DNA of 64,000 nt. It comes from Pholiota molesta. Lineage: Eukaryota; Basidiomycota; Agaricomycetes; Agaricales; Strophariaceae. Shown here piece after piece: positions 29,565-41,000 of this stretch. Positions within the stretch are counted from its first letter, which is position 1. Each line of letters opens with the position of its first letter. A program made the translations under genes and the position numbers. The DNA lies in assembly GCA_014925825.1 (NCBI GenBank), contig JACGCK010000019.1, positions 248,001-312,000 of the forward strand. The letters are read 5' to 3'. The notes under the pieces are model-generated. The model was not told the origin of the DNA, did not search any database, and worked only from the letters and a program-made list of their open reading frames with translations.

Positions 29565-30172
29565 CGCCGGAGACGGTAGCGGTGGGGATCAGGGGCTGTT
29601 GTTGCAAACGGCGGATGCGGGGAAGGCAGGTGCGGGGCCCAAAGACCGTGACAGGGCGGGGAATAACCAAGCAGTCGTGGGAAGAATTGGTCAACACTCA
29701 GCGTAACCTCAGGTCGTGCGCCAACGCGAACGGGACAGGCTCGTCCATCTCCGTATGCTTATCACTCCAAACTCACATCAAATTCCCAACGCCTCCATAT
29801 ACGCGAAAGTTTATCACAGCCCAGGAGAAGGGCGACGGCTATCTTGAGTTCTGTGATGGCATTGGGTTACTGGATCCAGGAGACAGTAAAAAATGGACGA
29901 AATACTGAATTAGCTGGAAATGGGTGTATTGCGGTGGCAACTGAAAGTCCGGGGTCGTCGTCGAGAGCGACGATGTCCAGCTGCAACGATGAGCGCAGAG
30001 AAATCCAAAAGCTGACTAATCAAGCCGCCTTTTTGATCTGCTGTACAGTTCTGCGGGAGTTGCCGAAGCCCCCAGCGGAGCATGCTGGACGACCAAAAGA
30101 GATACACACAAAGTCGTCAACGTCGTCCACGCCCGCCCCCGCGTCCCTCTCCTCAAGAAAAATCATACCAAT
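29565..30172. promoter_or_regulatory. Divergent intergenic region between F-box gene and RPS19
   Basis: About 600 bp that should hold the promoters of both flanking genes. A minus-strand frame between 29850 and 30050 might be an upstream exon of the F-box gene. A polypyrimidine stretch precedes the RPS19 start (CCCGCGTCCCTCTCCTC, about 30135-30155), as expected of a ribosomal-protein promoter. Confidence 0.4.
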
Positions 30173-30784
30173 ATGCCGGGAGTCCGAGACGTCAGGTTAG
30201 ACGCTGCCAAAATGCCCGCAGACAGCACGAAATACTGATCTTCCCTGCTCGAACGTTCCTCAGCGCCGATGAATTCATCAATGCCTATGCTTCGCATCTG
30301 AAGCGCTCTGGAAAGCTGGAGGTCCCTGCGTGGGTCGACCTCGTCAAAACTGGCTCGTTCAAGAGCTTGCACCCTATGATCCCGATTGGTACTACGTCCG
30401 CGCAGGTGCGTACCCCGAACCTATGCTCGTTCGAACTATTCTTGATAAATGAGTTCCCGCACTCCAGCTGCCGTTGCCCGTCACATTTACCTCCGCAAAG
30501 ATGTTGGAATTGGTGCCCTCACGAAGCTACACGGTGGACGCAACCGTCGCGGCAACCGCCCCTCCCACCACGCCGACGCCTCCGCCTCGGTTCAGCGCAA
30601 GATCTGCCAATCACTGGAGAAGATTGGTGTGCTAGAGCAAACCGGAAACGGTGGACGGAGAATCTCGCAAGACGGCCAACGTGATTTGGACCGAATTGCC
30701 ACCGCTGTCGTTGAGGAGATCAAGGCTAAGGAGGAGGAGGATGAGGACGAGGAGGAAGAGGAGGAGGAGGAGGATGAAGAGTAA
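30173..30784 (+). CDS. RPS19: 40S ribosomal protein S19 (eS19)
   Basis: A component of the small ribosomal subunit head, needed for 18S rRNA maturation. Exons are 30173-30195, 30264-30405 and 30468-30784. The start gives MPGVRDV, followed by FINAYASHLKRSGKLEVPAW, PYDPDWYYVRAAAVARHIYL and VGIGALTKLHGGRNRRGN, the signature of the family. Next come KICQSLEKIGVLEQ and RRISQDGQRDLDRIA. The exons total 482 nt, one short of a multiple of three. The missing base is at about 30363, where AAGAGCTTGCA should read as codons for K-E-L-A. As eS19 is essential, I take this as a sequence error. The tail adds about 20 Glu/Asp residues that are absent from yeast and animal eS19. Confidence 0.93.
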
Positions 30785-31135
30785 AGGATGCCAGATGCGA
30801 CGCCTCATATCCCCTCGTATGATCTTGCATGTTCTATCTCTTCACTGTATGCAGCATGCCCACCCGCTAAAATCATGGTTTTTTGACGCTTCCATGTACA
30901 TTGTGCATTGCCTGCTTACTTGGCATACGGTACCTCCTGCCCTAGATATCCTTGGTCGCCTACCCCGAGAACAAACAAATTCAATCAATCTGTTGTTGAG
31001 CGGGATCATTGCCGGAGCCCTTAAAGTTTCCTTTCTGCTATTACTCTCATTCCTTTGTTGTAGATTTTGAACTTGCCCATTCGAAACCTCCTTTCATTGA
31101 CCCCGAGATATGGCTTGTTCAAACGCCGGACCTGA

Positions 31136-31412
31136 GCTTGCTTGACAATACGATACATTCGGCTGGCTGCATGCTAGTGCGTGGTTGATGCATGTCCTCA
31201 GCATAATAGTTTTCCTCTGACAAACCATACAGTTGAAAAGACGCCTGTGGTCACGTACTGCCCTATTTTCGGTCCTTGCTTGACAATACGACATATTCGA
31301 CTGGCGTCGGCAGTGCGTGGTTGATCCACGTCCTGAGCATACTAGTTTTTCTTTGACAAACCATCTGCAAACCATACAGCAAAAAGGATGCTTGTCGTCA
31401 CGTTCTGCACCA
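31136..31412 (+). repeat. Two-copy tandem repeat, ~138 bp unit
   Basis: Unit 1 (31136-31273) and unit 2 (31274-31412) share CTTGCTTGACAATACGA, GTGCGTGGTTGAT, CGTCCT.AGCATA, TTTGACAAACCAT-type blocks and GTCACGT.CTGC in the same order. Substitutions and small indels separate the copies, and unit 2 carries an extra CATCTGCAAAC. It lies just upstream of the peroxiredoxin promoter. Confidence 0.85.
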
Positions 31413-31549
31413 TCTGCGTTACCAATGGCAAGCATCTAATAAGTAAGCTAGTCACGACATCAGCTTCTCAGAAGACTAGCTACGTTTCGTGCGATATCTC
31501 ACTTTTATCTATTCTCGGCGCAGGGTCCAGGTCTTTCCCCTGAGGTTCA

Positions 31550-31557
31550 TATAAATA
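31550..31557 (+). promoter_or_regulatory. TATA box of the peroxiredoxin gene
   Basis: TATAAATA lies about 100 bp upstream of the ATG at 31656, with a pyrimidine-rich stretch (CACCCCTTTCCCTTTCG) between them. The spacing suits a fungal TATA-driven gene. Confidence 0.6.
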
Positions 31558-31655
31558 CCACTCATGTGGGACCACAACTCACACCTCCTAGGTATTTCTA
31601 TACACCCCTTTCCCTTTCGTTCCATCACCTTGTTCTTTGACACCTCGCGTTCGCC

Positions 31656-32399
31656 ATGGCCTACCAAACTCTTATTGGAAAGACCGCGCCTGCTATCAGC
31701 CTCAAGAACTACGACGGGGAGACATTCACGTTCACGCCTGGAGAGAAGGGCCTGCCAACGGTGCTCTTCTTCTACCCAGAATCAGGTGTGTTCCTTCATA
31801 GCTTTTCGAAATGCGCCGAGTGCTAATGTTCCTAGGCTCCTATGGGTGCACGAAGGAAGCTTGCCAGTTCAGAGACGCCATAGCCGAGAAGGATACGTTC
31901 AAACCTGGAAGCGTCGAGATCATTGGCATCAGCCCAGACCCTGTAGAGAAACAGAAGAAGTTTGTCGAGAAGGAGAAGCTTACCGTAAGGACAATCCTTT
32001 GAACTTTCATTTGAATACAGCTGAAAGCCTTCCAAATGCAGTATCCTGTTCTCAGTGACCCACCAAAGAGACGTTCAAGGCGTACGCCATTGGCAGAGGC
32101 ATTCTGGGCCTGCTCCCCGTTGCGCGTGTTACTTTCATTGTGGACAAGAAGGGCAACGTCAGGTGCGTTCGCCATGAACATGATCGTGCTGCAAGCAAGG
32201 CTGAATGATATATCATGACAGGGATGCATTGGATGCTACGGTCAACTACGGAGCCCATTCAAAGTTTGTCGAGAAGTGGCTGGCTAAACTCGAGGCCGAA
32301 GAGCTTAAGGCTCAGGAGCCCACCGCAGAGGCTGCGGCTGAGACGACCGAAGCCACTGCTACTGCCACCGCTGAAGATCCTGCTGCTCCTGCTGCATGA
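31656..32399 (+). CDS. PrxQ/Dot5-type peroxiredoxin
   Basis: A thiol peroxidase that reduces hydroperoxides with thioredoxin as reductant. The N-terminus reads MAYQTLIGKTAPAISLKNYD, followed by PTVLFFYPESG. After an intron (31786-31835) comes YGCTKEACQFRD. The first Cys is peroxidatic and the second, five residues on, is the resolving Cys, the PrxQ/BCP arrangement. Exon 2 ends at KLT before an intron from 31985; AG at 32041 or 32020 could be the acceptor. The rest gives YPVLSD, AYAIGRGILGLLPVARVTF and VDKKGNVR. A last intron (about 32161-32220) leads to LDATVNYGAHSKFVEKWL. A single base is missing near 32067 (AAAGAGACG for AAGGAGACG). The C-terminus carries an extra Ala/Thr/Glu-rich tail of about 35 residues. 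Confidence 0.9.
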
Positions 32400-33167
32400 A
32401 TAATAACCTCACTACTACAGTCTTATCTTCGAACACGATGTCAGGCGGCCGCTCATTTTACTTTTACTTACGATCTTCTTCATTAAATAATTCATAATCT
32501 TTAGTATCACTTGTTATGACTAGTTCAATTCTATGCAAATGGATTGCCTGTATAGAAGATAAGAGCGATTGTAAGGAACCTGTCGACGTCAAGAGACAGA
32601 ACAATACAGACTCGGACAACCTGACCTCGTCCTGCATCTGCAGGGCAGGTCTTCGTCATCACGATCATCCATCGATCATCATGCATCAAGCTCATGACGC
32701 GTGGCTGAGGCTGATTACAGATGATATATGGTAGTCTGTGCTACATAGTGATGGAGGCGTCGCGAGCTCGTCGTGGTCTTACATACTGCCACTACATTTC
32801 CCCGCATTGGCACATGATTTCTAGCGCCCGAAATCACGCTCCAAATCCTGGGGCTGGGCCATTTTCGACTGGCTCTCAGCCGGAAGCCCATGTCCTCTAT
32901 CCGCGCCCTCATATCCAAGCTTCCCAATACATCCATCCTCTAGCCCTACCATTCTCGACCGCAGCCCACATAGCACTCGCGCCTCTGGGGACAGCGCCAT
33001 CTGAAATCATCGACATCTTTCCCGATCTGCTCGTCGGATCTCGTGGTAGCCGGAAGCGACCTAATATAGTCCGATCCTCTGCTGTCCTCTGTGTCTCTCC
33101 ACATTCCAGCGCCTTCCTTCCTAATACCACTCGCAAGGCGTTCTATACTACCTCCTCGCCGTCCACG
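32400..33167. other. Intergenic region upstream of nitronate monooxygenase
   Basis: About 770 bp with no recognised gene. The last 300 bp has short open frames in both directions that look fortuitous. It should contain the Prx terminator and the promoter of the next gene. Confidence 0.4.
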
Positions 33168-34810
33168 ATGCCGCAACTGACCACGGCGCTGACGAAGATG
33201 CTTGGGATCGTGTGTATGTGCTGCTCTTGTTGTGGGTGGCCCAGCCTTGGAAGGCGCTGACCGAGCTTTGCTTTGCGCAGTCCTGTTATTCAAGGAGGGA
33301 TGCAATGGTACATGCCGTTTCTTTGTTTTTGGAGTCTAGAGTGTATGGTATGCTGAACGCGTCTGTGTTCGCGTGTTCATAGGGTCGGCGTACCACGACT
33401 CGCTGCGCCGTCTCCGAAGCTGGAGGTTGGGTGCGTCCATTCAAACAACATGATGCTATCCATCGAGTACACGCTCGTCATGGCGGACTCATTCTAACTC
33501 CTGTGGTTTGGCAGGTATCCTGACTGCGCTGACTCAACCATCCCCCGACGCCCTGCGGCAAGCTATCCGCGAGACCAAGAAACTCACCTCAAGCCCTTCG
33601 GCGTGAATATCACGCTCCTTCCCAGTATCAACCCACCAGACTACGAGGGATATGCCCGCGCGGCTGTGGAAGAGGGTGTCCGGATTTTCGAGACAGCAGG
33701 AAATAATCGTATGTGTTTGCCTACTTGATCACTTGCATTCTTCCCTACAAGTACTAGCGTTGTGGAACTGCAAACTGATGTGTTAATTATGAAGCTGGGC
33801 CTCTCATCAAATACTTCAAGAGCCAGGGATGCATCGTTGTGCATAAATGCACCACCATCCGACATGCAAAGGTGCGAGGAGCTTTCATTCCTAGGAGAAT
33901 AAAGGGCTGATGGTCCCTCTGTGGTCAATCAAAATAGAGCGCTGAGAAACTCGGCGTTGATGTACTAAGCATCGATGGATTCGAATGTAGGGTTCTCCCT
34001 TCCATTCTCGAGTTCCGTCCTGATAATGAGGTCTACAGGTGCCGGTCATCCTGGAGAGGACGATATTGGCGGTCTAGTCTTGGTGTGTCTTTCTACGCCT
34101 GGAGGAAAGGAAGGAGTTGATGTTAAGGAAATGTTGCTTTCTAGATGGCTCGCGCGATCAAGGAGCTCAAAATTCCTTTTGTCGCCTCAGGAGGTATTGC
34201 AGATGCCAGAGGCTTGGCTGCCGCTCTGGCTCTGGGAGCTGCGGTAAGATTATTGCGATTTTGTAGATTTATCTCATGCTGAGTTTTCCTTTCTTAGGGC
34301 GCCAATATGGGTATGTCGTGACGGTTACCGGAAGTGCACTGCTAAATTTTTTTTAGGCACTCGCTTCATGTGCACAGTCGAATCGTGAGTGTAAACTCCC
34401 AAAGACCTAACGATAACACTGACCATCTCATTAGACCCATTCATCAAAACATCAAGGACAAAATCGTCTCCTCAACCGAGCGCGACACCATCCACATCTT
34501 CCGCACCCTGCGCAACACCGCCCGCGTGTACAAGAACAAAGTGGCCATGGAGGTCGTCGCCATCGAGCGGCGGGGGAACGCCAAGTTCGAGGACGTGCGG
34601 GACCTCGTGTCCGGCGCGCGCGGGCGGCTGGTGTACGAGAACGGCGACCCGGATGCGGGGATCTGGAGCGCGGGGATCGCGGTGGGGCTGATTAACGATG
34701 TGCCGACGTGTGAAGAGCTGCTGAGGAGGCTGGAGAGGGAGGTGGTGGAGATTGTGGGTGGGCTGCAGAAGGTCGTTGGGGTTGAGCCGGATGCGAAGGC
34801 GAAGTTGTAG
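33168..34810 (+). CDS. Nitronate monooxygenase (2-nitropropane dioxygenase family)
   Basis: An FMN-dependent TIM-barrel enzyme that oxidises alkyl nitronates such as propionate-3-nitronate. The start is MPQLTTALTKMLGI at 33168. Downstream exons give ILTALTQPSPDALRQAI, then PFGVNITLLPSINPPDY, GVRIFETAGNN and GPLIKYFKSQGCIVVHKCTT. RHAKSAEKLGVDVLSIDGFE follows, then the flavin-phosphate and active-site region: AGHPGEDDIGGLVL, ASGGIADARGLAAALALGA and the conserved MGTRFMCTVES. The last exon (about 34434-34810) encodes a long helical C-terminus. The histidine in AGHPGED corresponds to the catalytic base in this family. One base is lacking near 33591 (TCAAGCCC for TCAAAGCCC). Six or more short introns have GT-AG borders. 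The last exon is GC-rich relative to its neighbours. Confidence 0.88.
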
Positions 34811-35145
34811 ATTTAGTTTATTTACTGCGTTACGATGATTTTTATTTTTCCATGCTTTCCTGCTTTGTTTCTGGATTTTCATTTCTCTGTGGGACAGCGT
34901 CCTACAAGGATTGTTCTTGAAGGGTGCGAGCAGTTGTGATTTATCTTGCTCAGAGATAGCTATATCTAGTTGGCCCTTTCATACGTATCGCAAATTGCAT
35001 CGTCTGTCGAATGCAATTAGGCGCCTGGCAGCAGACCCTAACCCCATTTGCCTTGACCAACAACGTGTGTCGCTGACGGTTCACCGCTTGTTCACCGCCG
35101 TCGTGGATATCTCGCTCTGTTCCTATCCCTCAACACATCTCACCC
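34811..35145. promoter_or_regulatory. Intergenic gap before the DUF6535 gene
   Basis: About 335 bp holding the 3' end of the nitronate monooxygenase gene and the DUF6535 promoter. No clear TATA box was found. Confidence 0.4.
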
Positions 35146-37385
35146 ATGAGCGAAAGCCAAGCTCAGAACTCGCAAGCAAATACTGCAGACGTTGAGCCAG
35201 ATCGCACAGCAGTCAGTTTTTTCAAATACTATTGATGCACCTGACTAATATCATGCTAAGGCCAAAGAGCCGGACACAAAACCTGTGGACATCGATGCCC
35301 CATATGAACATGGACCTCCAAAGGACGGTGATCCATGGACTACAGTTCTGACGCCTGAACTGGAAGCGGATACCTTGCGATGCAATGCGTGGAAGGACGA
35401 AGTCCAAAATTTGTTGATCTTCGTGAGTCGGCCGTCACTGTTATACCCCGATTCTCACTAGCTCTTACACTGACTACGGCAAAGGCGGGTCTTTTCTCTG
35501 CTGTGGTCACAACATTCATTGTCGAATCCTATAAGCTTCTCCTGCCGGATCCGAATGCCGCTATGACCGGTCTCCTCTTCCATATCGCCAGCGGACTCAA
35601 CAACAATTCCCCTCTTCCCCCCTCTGTTAGCCCAGATTCCATACTCGCTCCATTCTCGCGAACACCGACTGCCGTCAGGATCAATGTATTCTGGTTCATC
35701 AGCCTAATCCTCAGTCTCACGACCGTTCTCGTCGGCACCATCGCTCTCCAGTGGCTGCGCGAACATCAATCCTATGGCGGATATTCTAGCAAAGAGAAGT
35801 TTGCGATGCTACACATGCGGTCGGAGGCCATAGAAGCTTGGTATTTGCCGCAGATATTCGCAATGCTTCCTCTACTACTTCAAGCCGCCCTTGTCCTCTT
35901 TCTGGCCGGATTGATCGATTTCTCCTTGCCCCTTGGAATGAAGCTCACGATCCCCGTCTCTATTATTATTGGACTGACGCTGCTGTTCCTCGCCGCAACT
36001 ACAATTCTTCCATCACTCCAGGGCCTTTCTTTCTTTTGTGGACTGTATCCTCGCAAATCACTCCCGACTCCATGTCCATTTAAATCTCCCCAGTCTCATG
36101 CATTCCGAACACTATTTGGGATTGTCCTTCGCACAATTTTCCATATCATTCCCTCCCCGTCGCTCGACTATGATTCAAGCTCGCCTAATAAGGAGGACTG
36201 GCATTGGAAAATCAAAAATCGTTCCTTACTCATTGCAGATCATCTGGTAGAATCTGTATATACTACCTGGAACCAACGCACTTGGCCTACCCTTGACCGA
36301 AAATGGCTTGCTCTGCGCGATGCATGTCATCAACACATCTTGGATCATGATCCAAATCTATACCACCATCAAACCTGCTGGGAAGACAGCTTCCCTCTCA
36401 GTGATGCAACTCAATATTTGGTTGAGGTAGCAAACCAGACACCGGGCTTCAAGCACACAGACTCATATCTTGCTGCCTTGGTTCACTGCTTCAATGAACT
36501 TGCTGAATCTATATGGATAGCCAGTGATGAATGGGCCTTCGAGTTTGTACGCAAAGACCGTCGAAGCAATTACTTTGAAGCCATTTATCCAATGCTTTGC
36601 GAGTCTTGCTCCTTGGCAAAATTTCTCCTTCATGGTGGAGTTTATAAACTTGATCAACTAGATCAGACAACCCTTGTTGATTACTTTGAACACCCTGAGG
36701 TCAAATCACGGTTATTTAGTACCGACCAAACCATGATTTTTCTCCGTCTACTCTTAAATAACCACCCCTCACCAGCACTACTCAAGTACCAACAAGAATT
36801 GTGGGTGCGGGTACTACATCTTATCAGCAATATTGTACCATTGACACCTGCCATTACTGATGGTTCCAAATCTATCCCTTTTCCTACCATTATTGACCAG
36901 TCTATAGTATACAATATGGTATTTCAAGGTCTCACACCTGGTAAGAGATTACCACAGATGTCCTGTTTTCTTGCATGTTAATCATTATACCATGTAGGTC
37001 AACAATATTTAAATATGGCAAATATTCTCACCACAATATTTCAGTTGGCTGCTTCTCATCATCACTCTCAAATTGGGCAAAAGAGTCCATTCTTGCACAC
37101 CCAGAGATGGCTAATGTGCTTGGTGCTTTGGCATCTCGACTAATGACTATTTGAACTGGGCACAAGTAGATCCCCTGACTAAACAAGACACACTACGGGG
37201 TATTGATGATCAGCTTACCCATCTGGTGAGGTTTATAACCGACCATTTAAAACATGGTCCAACAGATCATCAAGCTCAGAGAATGCATCACTGGCCCAGG
37301 ATGTTTTGTTTTACCTCTCCTCAATATTCTCATGGCAACTATTCCAGTGGTCGGCGCCTCCAAAAATTCTGGGGAACCAGGACAG
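35146..37385 (+). CDS. DUF6535-domain membrane protein, 5' part (gene interrupted by hAT)
   Basis: A mushroom-specific family of unknown function, defined by a DUF6535 N-terminal domain with about four membrane helices. ATG is at 35146 (MSESQAQNSQANTADVEPDR). Introns at 35212-35260 and 35423-35484 are clean GT-AG. The domain reads PWTTVLTPELEADTLRCNAW, AGLFSAVVTTFIVESY, ISLILSLTTVLVGTIALQWL, LRE and KFAMLHMRSEAIEAW. Two more hydrophobic segments follow (LPLLLQAALVLFLAGLIDF; IIIGLTLLFLAATTILP). A helical, soluble region of more than 300 residues is next. After an intron from about 36942 the frame continues through FYLSSIFSWQLFQWSAPPKI to GNQDS, where the hAT element begins. The frame is otherwise intact to the insertion point. 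Confidence 0.8.
37378..37385 (+). repeat. Left target-site duplication of outer hAT (CAGGACAG)
   Basis: The 8-bp CAGGACAG here is repeated exactly at 42726-42733, on the other side of the element. Eight-base duplications are the hallmark of hAT transposition. Confidence 0.92.
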
Positions 37386-37404
37386 TAGTGTTTGAAGGTC
37401 CGGT

Positions 37405-37575
37405 TACAAGACTAGCCAAAAACCGGGACTGGACCGGACCGTAACCGATCAAGACCGGAAATTCCGAAGACCGATCAAGACCGTAACCGCGGTCCGGTCT
37501 TCGGTCCATCAGCATTTTCGAAAACTCAAGACCGGCCAAAGACCGGTCTTACCAGTCTTAACCGGTCTTTTACTC
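37405..37575. repeat. Left subterminal repeat array of the outer element
   Basis: At least seven copies or half-copies of AAGACCGGTC/TCAAGACCG lie in direct and inverted orientation within 170 bp. They match the motif set near the right end (42505-42720). This is the usual place for hAT transposase binding. Confidence 0.75.
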
Positions 37576-38090
37576 TCCTTAGTGAGTGCCTTATTTTCTA
37601 TTCAATAATCATACTTATCACATTATTTCCAGTCTAGATTTGAAAACATTTGCCGCGCACAGCTTCCGGCGTTCGCCGAAATGGCCATCAACCGTGGTTA
37701 CCACGGTTGATGGCTTGCACTCTCACCACCACCAGCCACCACAACGCCCGCCTCGCCCCTCCCATGCAGCCACGAATCATGATGCGCTGTTCAATTACGC
37801 GCGACGACAGAACAGGGGAGGTGGACACCAAGGGCAGACCCATGAAGTTGGAGAGCTGCCAAGTGCGTCACCTGCACTGTCCAACATGCCCCACTAACAC
37901 CGTTCCCCCCCCAATAGCATGCCTCTGCGGGACAGCCGCCTCCTGGGCGTCGCCACGACGAGGCGGTGTGCTTGAGTCAAGTCCTGTGCCATCCGCGCTC
38001 GACCGAGGGCCCTCGAAGGCGCACAACGCGCCCGTCCGCACTGCCACATCATCACAGCAAGCACATGGACTACTCAGAGTGAGTAGGCCA

Positions 38091-41000
38091 CAGTGTTGGA
38101 AGAGTCATTGACTAGGTCATGACACCCAGTGGCTAGCCACCATCAGTCATGACCTGGTCAAATTGACCGAGCCAATGACTCGGCTCTCGTTAGGAACTGA
38201 CATGTGGCTGTGTAGTATCACGTAACGCATTGATCAAGCATTGATCGTCAAATAAGATAACGAAATTTGGGAACAGATAACATGTTTGCGCGGGATCAAG
38301 GCAACGAATACATTGCATAGAGTATGGTAGCATAGAGGGGCATGTAAAGTAGATACTACAAATGAAATATATGCATTTATCCTAATAGAACTTGAGCGGT
38401 AGACTCATCAACCTCAATATCAAGATCTCCGTCGGCGTCCAAGTCCAAAAGCTCGTAGATATCGAGTTCTTGTTTGAAGGTTCGAAGTGCTGATTCTTCA
38501 AATTTTCGGGCCCAATGCTCGTTGTCGAAATCAAAGAGATCAGTAATGGTGATCTTCCTATATGCACCCGGTAGAAGACGGGCAGGCATGTGGATAGCAT
38601 CATATACATCCTCGTCTCGTTCCACTCGAGTGACTTCCTCCTCAATCAGGTCTCGGAACCGTGACGATGGGGGATTCTCGAAGTCTTCCGATGAGACCAT
38701 AGACTCGGATGCTGTCGAGGGTGCGGTATTTGTTCCAGTCTGGGATGCAATGTTGGAAGAGATGGTAGGTTGTGTCGAAGTGGAAGCAAGAGGTTGTGTC
38801 GATGTAGAGGCAGCCAGGGAAGAGGGATTTCTGGCAGAGGTGGCATTTTGAACACGTCGCGCTTCTTGCAATGCTGCACGCGTTCGTGTCTCAAACCTAC
38901 GCTTGAGTCGATCACGAATCTCCTTGTCTCGAATGTTTTCGTCTCGCGTGTGCATCTTCAGCTCTGCGTTGAGCATAAGATTTTTGAGCAAAAGCCGGCT
39001 GCGATATTTGGTGAGAATGGATCCATAGACGCTAAATAGCCGCTCGCAAGATGCTGAGTTCGCCGAAATTGAAAGGACTCGCCGCGCAAATGCCCCAAAC
39101 TCGGTATCTTGTCCTCCAACCTTGAAGTAATCCCACACTCGGATAGGGTCTGGGTGCTCAAGCTATAGAAGATATTTTATAATGTATATATACGAAGAAT
39201 AAAATGGCATGCTTACTGCTTTTTCTGCACGGGTCCGTTCTATTCGCATTGTAGTTGCGGTACGAAGTGGCGAAAACTTGTCATTTTCAGTCAAGTAGTC
39301 GCTGAGCTGCTCTAGGAATATTGCTGTTGGGAGATCTTGTGTTCTATTGAATCGTTGCCATAGTCGACTGATTATCTCAATAACATCTGCATTGTTGAAT
39401 AGTTTTCCGAAGGGCGCAAGGCGCGTAAATGGATTGAGAATTACTGCGGCTATAAATACTTGTTGGTCAGTTTTCTCCCAGCGCTGCTCAATGCTTCGAA
39501 TAATTGCATCGCGTCCGGGGATGTCTTCGGCATCATTCATCTGACGATATGTCCAGACTAGATAACCAAAGGTAAGAAGCACGGTGTCCAACCGACAGAA
39601 AGCAGCTTGGATAATATTCGCAGAAATACCCAATGGGCGCAGATGGCGGACGACGCTTTTGGGCCAAGTAGTTTGTCAGAATAATATAAACATTGAAGAA
39701 TAAAAATCAGACTAACCGAGTGAGTGAATGCCAGAAATGATTGTTTTTGATAATATTGCACATAGATGTTGATTTGGCTTTTGTCCTAGTGTCGCCAGTA
39801 ACAATCAGACGATCCGTAACTGGCTTTGCTTCATCAGCATAGACGATGGCAATAAGATTTGGCCGAATTAAAAGCAGACGTTCATAGGCTCGCAGATGGG
39901 CAGTCCAGCGTGAGATAACAGCACGAATAACTGTGAGTAAATCTCCCTTCGTCTGCTGCTGATTTTCCGTCAAGAGACCCAGAACGATGGTCTTGCTGCG
40001 GAGCCAGGTGATGAGGTCCGATGCTTCCTCTGTATCGCGAAGAATGTCCGATGCTTGCTTAAAATAGTCTCCAACAATGAGGTTGACCTACAATTAGATA
40101 TTAGATTATGATATTCACATTCACAGTATATTTATCACATACCTGATGAGCGAAGCAGTCAAGGACAATAATCCATGGGTATTTGGCCACAAAATCTTTT
40201 CTTGCCTTTCGACATTCTCCTGAAGCATCTGTAACAAGACCTGCAACTGTGCAGTTCCATGTCTGCTCTACCTCAGAGAGTATGCCTTCAAGATGCGAAA
40301 GGAATTTATCGGCCGTCTTCCTTTCGACAGACACATCTTGTACGCGCACGGTGTAGATCTGCATCTGTCAATAGCTATATATAGATGGCATAAATTTAGG
40401 CGCTCACTTTTCTCCGCGCTGTTATCATGAACGCCAAGAGATGTTGATGATTGATACCAGTCCAGCCGTCAGCCTGAATTGTAGCATATGCCCCAGAGGC
40501 TTCGTTCTTTGCTGTCTGGCGCAAATCTGCAACAAGGTTAGGAATAATTCGATTTGTCATTGTCTTGCGGGACGGCAAATTGGCAAGCGGAAGAAATTCT
40601 TCGAATAGAGATGCCACCTGCAGATTATCAAGCCAAGCAAGCGGTAAACCAGCCGAGGCCGTAACTTTAGCAAGCCTATTTTCGAAGCTGATCTGTCTAT
40701 TGTAGTCCCAGGTTCCATAGTTCAACGTGCGATTGGCAGTAGAAGACGACTCAGGTAGATTCTCATAGGTATAGAGTGGAGTACCGCTACGAGAAGGGTG
40801 GACAGACTGAGGTTGGGAACCAGATGCGAACGAATTGTCAGGATTAATACCAGGGGATGGTAAAGCAAATGATGGTGTGCGAGAGAGTGGCAATGCAGAA
40901 TAAGGAATTGAAAGTGGAGATATCATTGACATTGGTGACTGCATCTGTTGCGGCGGCTGCATCTGTTGTGGTGGCTGCATCTGTTGTGGTGGATAAGGAA

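Larger units (their letters stand above)
30785..31655. other. Intergenic region with tandem duplication and TATA box
   Basis: The 3' flank of RPS19 is followed by two tandem units of about 138 bp (31136-31412), described separately, and then by the promoter of the peroxiredoxin gene. No coding sequence is recognised. Confidence 0.6.

Noticed and set aside
30351..30784. RPS19 as a pseudogene because of its frame break
   Set aside because: Splice sites, motifs and a single missing base in a run of purines fit a sequence error in an essential gene.
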